From: Bacillota bacterium
Lineage (GTDB): Bacteria > Bacillota_I > Bacilli_A > RF39 > UBA660
NCBI GenBank assembly: GCA_023430885.1
Contig: JAEYYH010000032.1
Location: forward strand, 52,300-116,299
Direction of reading: 5' to 3'
Length of the DNA: 64,000 nucleotides
This document shows, piece after piece, positions 53,919 through 61,955 of this stretch. The notes beneath the pieces are model-generated. The model did not search any database and was not told where the DNA came from. It saw only the letters and a program-made list of their open reading frames with translations. Each line of letters starts with the position of its first letter. Positions within the stretch are counted from its first letter, which is position 1. The position numbers and the translations under genes were made by a program.

Positions 53919-56900
53919 TTAATTTGATATTTTTGTTCTTGTGACAGTTCCGGCTCCACCGTTTCCACCATTTGAATCTTCTCCTGATCTTGATGCAATA
54001 CCGCCCGCTCCTCCAGTAGCAGTCATTGTTCCTATAGTGATATTATTAACGTAAAAAACGTTTACTGAACCACCACCAGAACCACCACCACCTGTACGAT
54101 ATGCACCACCACCGGCTGTTCCATTGGATGATATTGTTCCATTATTAATTACATCGTATGCTTTAATTATTAATAGTCCTCCAGTTCCGGCTCCACCAGC
54201 AGCGCCACCGTTTGCGCCAGTACCACCTGGATTTCCAGCACCACCACCACAACTCCAAGTATATACTGCATTTCCGGCACCGTAACCTCCGGCTCCACCA
54301 TTTATTACTCCGGCTCCACCAACTGCGTTATTATAGCCACCGCCACCGCCAGTTCCGCCTGAATATGATGTACCGGTTGTTCCTGCTCCGGCATAACCGC
54401 CAGCAACAGCTCCACCAGTACCGCCACCGCCAGTTCCTCTTAAACTTCCAGCAGCACCAGGTTTACCTTGAGTTTGAGTTGATGAAAAGCCTGTTACTCC
54501 CCTAAATGATGCTGCACCTGCTGCACCTGCTGCAGGTATAGTTTCATACGAACCATCATTATTTCTAAGTAGATATACATTTTGACCAGCAGCTTTTGCC
54601 CCTCTAGCTGTCATGGTAATTGTTCCGTTATTTGTAAGAGTTCCCGCAACATAAATTAACATTCCTTTTTTTCTTGCTGCTGCAGTAATTGTTACTCCTG
54701 AATTAACAGTTAAATTCCCATGATATTTTACTATCAGCATTCTTGCATCTGCTGTTGTATTTCCTAAATTAGTATTAACAGTATATGTTGTATCATTTGT
54801 AACATTTATAAATTCTACATCATATGATACTCCATTAACAGTTATTGTAAGATCACCATCAGGATAATCTGTACTACCTATAGCTGGTAAAAGTCCAAGT
54901 GTTGAACCACTTGCTACAACAACAGTTCTTGTTGCACTAGTAGTATTTCCAACTGCATCAGTTACAGTATAAACAATACTATATGTACCAAGTACAGAAG
55001 GATTTAAATTACTTGTTGTAACTATATTACTAGTAATGGTTCCATCTCTATTATCCGTTGCAACTGCTCCTGTATCATTATAAGTTCCATACTGAGCAAT
55101 ATAAATAATTTGATTACCATTCATAGTAATAACTGGTGAAATACTATCAATATAATATGCACTTGATGAAACTATAGCTTCATTACCAGTTTTATCTTTT
55201 GCATAAACCCATAAATAGTAAGTTCCAGATACTCCATTTGGCGTTGATATAGTTGCATAATTACTAAATGAACTTGTAAAACTTGCTGCAGTTGGAGTAG
55301 CCAAACTTGTAGTCCACTGATATTTTAGACTTGCAGTATCCAAATCCATATTATCCGCAACACTTACAGAAACATTTGCTTTAGCTGCATAAGTACTATT
55401 ATTATTTGGATTAAATGTTACTGTGGGTGGTGTTGTTTCATAAACCACTACTGTTCTAATTAATTCATCAGCTTTATTTCCTGCTGCATCAAAAACATTA
55501 TATTTTACATAATAAGTTCCAGGAATAGCAATATTAATATTTGAAGATACTGTAACTTTAGAAGTTATGTCTCCATCTATATTATCTAGTGCAGTTACTC
55601 CAGCATCAATATATGTACTATCAATAGGAACATTGACAGTGCCATTACCCTTTAAAGTAATTACTGGTTTATTATTATCTATTGAATAAACGCCACCTTT
55701 AGTTACTGCTTGATTTCCTTTATTATCACTAGCAACTACCCATAAATAATAATTGCCACTAGTTGTTGGTGCTAGTAATTTATCACCATTTGTAAAACTA
55801 TTAGTAATAGTTGATATCGATGGTTGCGTAGAACTTAACGACCATAGATATTTTAAAGTAGTGTTATCAACTCCTGATATATCATCAGTTACTAATACTT
55901 CTACCTCACCACTTGCTAATTGTCCAACAACTGTTTGTGGTGTAAAGGTAATAATCGGAGCTGTATTATCTATAACAGGTGTTCTTGTATTTAGCTTGTA
56001 AGGATTTGCAAAGGTACCTTCCCCACCAAGTATTAAAACGTCACTCCTTAAATTAATTACCGGTCTAACATTCATATTCTTTGTTACTTCATCTCTTGTT
56101 AAACCACCATTACTATTAACTAAGAATATAGCAACATTACTTAATGAATCACCATTTAATGTATAATAATTATAATTCTTTCTCAAGAAATTATTTGTTC
56201 CACATGATGCTTCATTATAACCACTACATGCATCTTTTGAAGTTAAAATATAATCTTTAGCATTAACTAGACCAATTGCACTTTTTGAATCGCTAAGTAT
56301 GCTACATGAATTATTTTTAAATTCATCAAATGAATAAGGACTGTTAATTAATCCAACACACCAGTTTATTTTAGAAGTTAGTGTATCTTTATTAGGTTCA
56401 TTTAAATTATTATAAAAATTATTTATCATTGTTCTTATAGTTGCAGGTCTATTCCATGTATTATTTAAAGTGTCCCAGTTTGCTGTACCAATAGTACCAT
56501 TTTCATTTGTACCAGTTTCAGCAGTATTCTTAACACCTTCATAAATAATTTTTATGCCATCATTATCAGCTTTTATGATTCGCCACATTATAGGTATATA
56601 GTCATAACTATTGTTAGCTGCATTACCAAATTCTACCCAATTATTTGGATTAGAGCCTACAAAATATGAAGCATCATATAGTGATACAAAATCTGCCTTT
56701 GGGGCATCTTTTAATGATGACTCAATTACAGAAACCGTTCTAGTAACTTCTATTGCTTGATTACCAGCTTTATCAGTTGCAGTATATTTAACATTATAAG
56801 TACCAATTATACCAGATAAGATGGTACTAGTTACTACTACACCATTACTATCAAGACCACTATTTTCTTCTACAACAGTTACACCTGGTTCAGCATATGT

Positions 56901-59900
56901 TCCATCAACAGGTGTTTGAATTACTTTAGACCCTACTAAAGTTATAACAGGACGAGTATTATCCAAATAGAAAGCATTTGAATTTAAAATTGAAATATTA
57001 CCATATATATCTTTAGCAAGTATAAATAAATAATATTTTCCTGTTAATCCTGCTGGAGTTGATATAGTACTACCACTTGTATAACTTGTTCTAAAATCCG
57101 TCTCATTAGGCTGAGAACTACTGTCTTTCCACAAATATTTTATTGTTGTTGTATCAACATCATAGTCACCTTTTGAAATAGTTGCAACTGTTTGATGTTG
57201 TTTTTTATATGTACTACTTCCATTTACACTAAGTGTTATTATAGGTCCTGGTAATGGAACTACTTTGATTGTTCTTTTCGCTGTCTTTGTTACTCCACTA
57301 CTTGTTACTGAATAATATACATAGTATGTTCCTAATACATAAGGATTTATATTGTTTGTTGATGTTATTTTACTTGTTATATCACCAAGTAATTCATCAC
57401 TCGCATTTGCCCCCTGATCAACATATGATTGCCCAATTGGCAAATTAATTGTTATGCTACCTTTTGGTATAATTTCAATTTTTGGTTCTCTTACTATTAC
57501 CGTACGAGTTTTTGAATAAGATATTCCCTCACTATTTGTTACATTATAGGTAACTCTATAAGTTCCAGCTTTCGATGTATTAACATTGCTTGTTGTAATA
57601 ATCTTACTTGTTATATTACCATCAATTTCATCACTTGCTGTCGCTCCCTGGTCTATATATGTAGAAGTTTTAATAATTTCAATATTATCACTTCCAATTA
57701 ATTGTATATCTGGTGTAGGTTGATAAACAGTTATATTTCTAGTCGCCGTTTTAACCTTGCCTAAATTATTTGTTACCTGATAAGTTATTTTGTAAGTTCC
57801 TGGAACATCAGGATTAACATATCCAGTAGTAATTATTCTACTTGTTAAATCACCATCTAATTGATCGGTTGCAGTTGCACCTTGATCAACATATGTTGAG
57901 TGAATAAGCAATCTTATTGATGAACTTCCATTTGGAACAACAGTAGGATATGGAATATACACATTAACTGTTCTTGGTCTAGTTTTTGAAAAACCAGATG
58001 AATTTGTTACTTTATAATTAATTGTATAGATTCCCTCTTTATTAGAATCAACACTTCCTGATACAATTATCTGACTAGTTAAGTCTCCATCTATTTCATC
58101 ATAGGCTCTTGCACCCTTCTCGACATATGGTGTTCCATAAAGTAAATCAATTGAACTTCCACCATTTAAAAATATCTTTGGTTCTGGATGATAAACTGTT
58201 ACCTTTCGGCTTTTTGTTGTTGTATTTCCAGCACTATCAGTTACAGTGTATGTTACATAATAAACACCAAGTTTTGATGTATCTACATTTGAAGTAGTAA
58301 TTATATTTTTTGTAATATTTTTATCATAATAATAATCGTATGCAGTTGCACCTGTATCTACATAAGTACCACCAAGCAAAACTCTACTAGTACCACTATT
58401 TATATATATATCAGGTTTTGAATTATCCAATCTAAATGTAGATGTACCTTTTAAAGTAAGATTACCAAAGGTATCTTTTGCCCTTGCATATATCGTATAA
58501 TAACCAGTACCTTTTAATAATGATATAACTTGATCATCAACATAAGTGTTTTTATAATTAGTTTCATCATTTACATTTACATAATCCCAATTACTTTTAA
58601 TTAAATATTTCAAACTAGATGTATCTATATCATATATGTTCTTTGATACATTAATTGTTGTTTGATATGTTTTTTTTGAAGCAGTTCCACCATTTGGTGT
58701 ATATTTTATTATTGGGCCATCAACTTTTACAACTTGTATTTCTCTATATACATAAGCATTTGAACCATAACTATTAGTAATTGAATATTTCATTCTATAT
58801 TTACCAATAGAATTTGCATTTACAGATGTAGCAGTTTGCCACTTCTTCGTTGATGGGTTGTAATATTCAAGTTTCTTTATTATAGATGAAGTTAAATCGC
58901 CATCCACTTCATCTATAGCAGTCGCTCCTTCTTCTATATAAGAAGTACCAATATCTACTAAAGTTGGAGTAGAACCATTTAACTCAATTTTAGGAACTGG
59001 TACACCAACAATTACTTTTCTTTCAACTTCTGGGGCAGATAAACCATCAATATTAGTAACATTATATTTTATATAATATGTACCAAGAGTAGAAGTATCA
59101 ACACTACCACTTACAACTATACTACTACTAATATCGCCATAGTTAATATCATACGCAGTGGCACCGGGTTCAACATAAGATTTAGTTATTGTGACATTTG
59201 TCGGATCAGATCCGTTTAATGTAATAATAGGTCTATCTCTTTCGATAACTATAACTTTTCTTGTTACTGTCATAGCAGCATTTTTATCATTATCAACTAC
59301 ATTATATTTTATTTCATATTCACCAGGAACATTTATATTCACTGTTCCCGTTGTAGTAATATTGCTTGTCAAATCCCCATCCTGTTTGTCTGTTGCGCTT
59401 GCTCCTAAATCTTCATAAGTATCATACTGTCTTACATAAGTTGGACTGTCACCAATAATTGTTATTACTGGTTTATCCGTTAATCCCACCATAGATTCTT
59501 CTAATATGTAAGGGTCTTCCATGGTTCCTGTACCAGACAATATATTTATATCAAGTTTAAGATTCAATACTGGTCTTACTGATAATGTTGATAAACTAAC
59601 CGCGTTACTTCCTATTAAACCAGAATTACTTATATCCCATGCCATATTACTTACATCACTACGAGCATTAAGTGTCCAATATAGATATTTTTCTTTTTGA
59701 AGGAAATTATTTAATGAACTATCGATATTATAAGCACATTCATTAGTACTACCAGTTTCTAAATAACTCTTGCTACAATTTTCATTGTCACTTGTATACA
59801 TGAAGTCAATAGCATTTATTGTACCAACATAACTTTTATTAGTAGATAGACCACTAAATGTTCCACCTGTATTAGTACTATTGATTGCCTGATAATCGGT

Positions 59901-60749
59901 AAATGTACTTATAGTTGTTGGAGCATTATATGGGACTCCACCTACTTTCCAGTTTATCTTTGTTAAATAATTACTTATATTTGGAATATTTAATTTTGAT
60001 AGCCATGTACTTAATTTTCCTTCTAAACTTACAGGTTCATTCCATTTATTAGTACCAGCAGTATTCCATGCAACTCCCATTGTTCCATCTATTAAAGCAC
60101 GACCATCTTCAAGCGGATAAGCCTCACCGTTTTCTAGACCTTCATAAACCATTTTAATTCCAGTATTGTCTATTTTAACAATGCGCCATAGTAGTCCACG
60201 ATTAGTTATTCCATCAATCATTCCAAATTTAACCCAATTATTTGGATTTGATCCTTCAAAATACCAATCGTTATTCTTCTCTTTCATATCATCTTTTAGA
60301 GCATCTTGATTAGTATTAGGTGAACTTGGATCATCATTGCCAACATCATAATTAGACGTTGTACATGAGTCTCCACATTTAAGTTCACTTTCGAATGTAT
60401 AATAATCATTACCATTATTTCCTTCATTAGTGACAGTTACATAACCTGTACATGCTGTTTTCTTCGCATATGGTGAAAACATTTCAGATATGTAACCTGC
60501 TTCTTGAATTTCATTTAAGGTTATTACCCTTGATTCACCTAATTTTATAGCTATAGATTCACGCGAAACATAATTATCAGCAGCTAATGCCATTGTCTTA
60601 GCATCTAAAGAACATATTTTTGATTTTGCTTCTTTAACCATGTTAGTAATTAATGGTACTGCAATTAAAAGTAATATACCTAGCAATATTAAAATTGCAA
60701 GTAATTCAATTAATGTAAATCCCTTAGATTTTTTTTTAAATATATTCAT
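53919..60749 (-). CDS. Giant prepilin-headed Ig-array surface protein 3 (2276 aa)
   Basis: Start taken at ATG 60749 (MNIFKKKSKG), since AAGGTG lies six bases upstream and G10 then aligns with the other two; the frame is open three codons further from a GTG. The leader continues FTLIELLAILILLGI. Head with KTACTGYVTV and ELKCGDSCTT, first DUF6273-like module (about 155-415), eleven DUF5011-like repeats, second DUF6273-like module (about 1345-1590). The C-terminus (about 1950-2276) is different: a short beta segment (LTITVNGVSYDVEF, NGTITMTARG) leads into a separate Gly-rich stretch without the WGA/YVYIGG core of the others. Confidence 0.85.
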   Translation of the reverse strand: MNIFKKKSKGFTLIELLAILILLGILLLIAVPLITNMVKEAKSKICSLDAKTMALAADNYVSRESIAIKLGESRVITLNEIQEAGYISEMFSPYAKKTACTGYVTVTNEGNNGNDYYTFESELKCGDSCTTSNYDVGNDDPSSPNTNQDALKDDMKEKNNDWYFEGSNPNNWVKFGMIDGITNRGLLWRIVKIDNTGIKMVYEGLENGEAYPLEDGRALIDGTMGVAWNTAGTNKWNEPVSLEGKLSTWLSKLNIPNISNYLTKINWKVGGVPYNAPTTISTFTDYQAINSTNTGGTFSGLSTNKSYVGTINAIDFMYTSDNENCSKSYLETGSTNECAYNIDSSLNNFLQKEKYLYWTLNARSDVSNMAWDISNSGLIGSNAVSLSTLSVRPVLNLKLDINILSGTGTMEDPYILEESMVGLTDKPVITIIGDSPTYVRQYDTYEDLGASATDKQDGDLTSNITTTGTVNINVPGEYEIKYNVVDNDKNAAMTVTRKVIVIERDRPIITLNGSDPTNVTITKSYVEPGATAYDINYGDISSSIVVSGSVDTSTLGTYYIKYNVTNIDGLSAPEVERKVIVGVPVPKIELNGSTPTLVDIGTSYIEEGATAIDEVDGDLTSSIIKKLEYYNPSTKKWQTATSVNANSIGKYRMKYSITNSYGSNAYVYREIQVVKVDGPIIKYTPNGGTASKKTYQTTINVSKNIYDIDTSSLKYLIKSNWDYVNVNDETNYKNTYVDDQVISLLKGTGYYTIYARAKDTFGNLTLKGTSTFRLDNSKPDIYINSGTSRVLLGGTYVDTGATAYDYYYDKNITKNIITTSNVDTSKLGVYYVTYTVTDSAGNTTTKSRKVTVYHPEPKIFLNGGSSIDLLYGTPYVEKGARAYDEIDGDLTSQIIVSGSVDSNKEGIYTINYKVTNSSGFSKTRPRTVNVYIPYPTVVPNGSSSIRLLIHSTYVDQGATATDQLDGDLTSRIITTGYVNPDVPGTYKITYQVTNNLGKVKTATRNITVYQPTPDIQLIGSDNIEIIKTSTYIDQGATASDEIDGNITSKIITTSNVNTSKAGTYRVTYNVTNSEGISYSKTRTVIVREPKIEIIPKGSITINLPIGQSYVDQGANASDELLGDITSKITSTNNINPYVLGTYYVYYSVTSSGVTKTAKRTIKVVPLPGPIITLSVNGSSTYKKQHQTVATISKGDYDVDTTTIKYLWKDSSSQPNETDFRTSYTSGSTISTPAGLTGKYYLFILAKDIYGNISILNSNAFYLDNTRPVITLVGSKVIQTPVDGTYAEPGVTVVEENSGLDSNGVVVTSTILSGIIGTYNVKYTATDKAGNQAIEVTRTVSVIESSLKDAPKADFVSLYDASYFVGSNPNNWVEFGNAANNSYDYIPIMWRIIKADNDGIKIIYEGVKNTAETGTNENGTIGTANWDTLNNTWNRPATIRTMINNFYNNLNEPNKDTLTSKINWCVGLINSPYSFDEFKNNSCSILSDSKSAIGLVNAKDYILTSKDACSGYNEASCGTNNFLRKNYNYYTLNGDSLSNVAIFLVNSNGGLTRDEVTKNMNVRPVINLRSDVLILGGEGTFANPYKLNTRTPVIDNTAPIITFTPQTVVGQLASGEVEVLVTDDISGVDNTTLKYLWSLSSTQPSISTITNSFTNGDKLLAPTTSGNYYLWVVASDNKGNQAVTKGGVYSIDNNKPVITLKGNGTVNVPIDSTYIDAGVTALDNIDGDITSKVTVSSNINIAIPGTYYVKYNVFDAAGNKADELIRTVVVYETTPPTVTFNPNNNSTYAAKANVSVSVADNMDLDTASLKYQWTTSLATPTAASFTSSFSNYATISTPNGVSGTYYLWVYAKDKTGNEAIVSSSAYYIDSISPVITMNGNQIIYIAQYGTYNDTGAVATDNRDGTITSNIVTTSNLNPSVLGTYSIVYTVTDAVGNTTSATRTVVVASGSTLGLLPAIGSTDYPDGDLTITVNGVSYDVEFINVTNDTTYTVNTNLGNTTADARMLIVKYHGNLTVNSGVTITAAARKKGMLIYVAGTLTNNGTITMTARGAKAAGQNVYLLRNNDGSYETIPAAGAAGAASFRGVTGFSSTQTQGKPGAAGSLRGTGGGGTGGAVAGGYAGAGTTGTSYSGGTGGGGGYNNAVGGAGVINGGAGGYGAGNAVYTWSCGGGAGNPGGTGANGGAAGGAGTGGLLIIKAYDVINNGTISSNGTAGGGAYRTGGGGSGGGSVNVFYVNNITIGTMTATGGAGGIASRSGEDSNGGNGGAGTVTRTKISN

Positions 60750-60816
60750 TGAAAACACCTTATCTATTCTTTCAGCACGATATGACAGTTATCCATCATT
60801 CTATACTACTATAAAT

Positions 60817-60845
60817 ATTTTAACATTTAAAGGCAAGGTTTGCAA
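60817..60845 (-). promoter_or_regulatory. Promoter of giant 3
   Basis: Minus strand TTGCAA (60840-60845), 17 bp, TAAAAT (60817-60822), then ATTTATAGTA as in giant 2. Confidence 0.55.
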
Positions 60846-60934
60846 TATTAATATTAATCATATTCAACTATTTTAAAGTTAACTTAATTAGCATTAAAAT
60901 GTTGCTCAATAAATTTAGTTTACTTTCAATAGCA

Positions 60935-60967
60935 ATAAAAAATACCGCACTAAAAGTGCAGTATTTC
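60935..60967 (-). terminator. Terminator after lipoprotein copy 3
   Basis: Stem AAATACTGCAC / GTGCGGTATTT with loop TTTTA, then TTTTATTGC on the minus strand. Unlike that of copies 1 and 2. Confidence 0.75.
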
Positions 60968-61001
60968 TTTATTTTACTTATGTAGTAACAAAAATTAAAA
61001 T

Positions 61002-61370
61002 TTATTTATCTGATGAAGTTTTATAATCACCACATACTAAGTGATTTTCAACTTTATAATCACCTTTTTGTAATCCGTCATCACCTGTTGAGTATATAAC
61101 TAGTGCATATGACTCTTCTTCATTACATTTTTTATCAGTGAATTTTGTTATATCTACTCCACCACTTTTTAAAGCTGTTAAAGTTATTTTTTGTTGTACT
61201 GTGTCTTGTGCTCCTGCCATTATAACTTTATCTTTAATGTTTGTTTCATAGAACTTTCCTGCTTCAGTTGTTAATTGTTTTTCTAATGAACTGTAATCTT
61301 TCTTACCGCATCCACTTACTACTATTGTTAGTAATAGTAAGGGAAGGATTAAAATTTTTGCTTTTTTCAT
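61002..61370 (-). CDS. Lipoprotein with pilin-like head domain, copy 3
   Basis: 122 residues, mature domain identical to copies 1 and 2 except the last residues (KTSSDK in place of KTAESK); leader KILILPLLLL. Lipobox VVSGC, cysteines 82 and 113. This copy stands upstream of giant 3 and after the 136-aa lipoprotein gene, behind its own RBS (AAGGAGAAG), and its terminator is unrelated to those of the others. Three copies with the same mature sequence imply strong constraint or gene conversion. Confidence 0.8.
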   Translation of the reverse strand: MKKAKILILPLLLLTIVVSGCGKKDYSSLEKQLTTEAGKFYETNIKDKVIMAGAQDTVQQKITLTALKSGGVDITKFTDKKCNEEESYALVIYSTGDDGLQKGDYKVENHLVCGDYKTSSDK

Positions 61371-61446
61371 ATTCTTCTCCTTATTTTAACTACTTTATTA
61401 AATAAATATAATATTATCTTCTAGGTAATTATATTAATGACATCAT

Positions 61447-61483
61447 ATAAGGTTGGAGCATTCATTGTAGTACTCCACCTTAT
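61447..61483. repeat. Inverted repeat between the two lipoprotein genes
   Basis: ATAAGGTTGGAG and CTCCACCTTAT pair with one bulge over a 14-base loop. No run of T follows on the minus strand, so it is not a plain terminator; it may be an operator or a processing site. It lies between the 61534-61944 gene and lipoprotein copy 3. Confidence 0.5.
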
Positions 61484-61533
61484 AGATTATCATCTTTATC
61501 CAAACATAACCGTTTGAATATAATTGTTCATGT

Positions 61534-61944
61534 CTAAGACTCTAATAAATCTTCAACAACTACTTCGAAAGTACTTACAGTTGTATAGTCACCCATAATC
61601 TGTACTTCAATTTTCGTCTTTTCACCAGCAGGTAAACTATTAATTTGTTGATCTACTTTACCCAATGTTTGCTTATTACTGTTCTTCATATATAATACAG
61701 CTTTAAAAGTTAGAGCTTTTTTACCTGTATTTTTTACTGTAGCAGTTACAGTATTAATTGTTCCCATTGAATTAATATTAATATCGCTAAATTCTAAATC
61801 ACCTTGTTTTGTTGCAGTGTTATCTTCAACAATATCTTCAATATCAGTACTATCTTTTTTATCAGTATCTTTATCCTTTTTTTTGCATGCTGTTAAAGTA
61901 AACATTATACAAAAAACCAGTAATACTATATAAACTTTTTTCAT
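61534..61944 (-). CDS. Lipoprotein with FxLYD-like domain, 136 aa
   Basis: Leader ending TLTAC (lipid at C20), a very acidic and lysine-rich linker (KKKDKDTDKKDSTDIED), then an immunoglobulin-like domain of FxLYD/DUF3426 type: LEFSDININSMG, VTATVKNTGKKALTFKAVLYMKN, GKVDQQINSLPAGEKTKIEVQI. Such domains are common on extracytoplasmic lipoproteins; function unknown. Its RBS (AAGGAGG) overlaps the stop region of the GLUG protein upstream, 11 bp away, so they are in one operon. Confidence 0.75.
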   Translation of the reverse strand: MKKVYIVLLVFCIMFTLTACKKKDKDTDKKDSTDIEDIVEDNTATKQGDLEFSDININSMGTINTVTATVKNTGKKALTFKAVLYMKNSNKQTLGKVDQQINSLPAGEKTKIEVQIMGDYTTVSTFEVVVEDLLES

Positions 61945-61955
61945 TTTTTCCTCCT

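Noticed and set aside
54212..54505. Plus-strand open frame of 97 codons opposite giant 3
   Set aside because: Its His/Arg/Leu-rich product is the antisense of Gly-rich codons; no RBS or plausible protein.
38866..60749. CRISPR-like or satellite repeats
   Set aside because: The recurring DNA words are degenerate codon-level repeats of DUF5011 domains and glycine-rich coding sequence, without uniform repeats and spacers.
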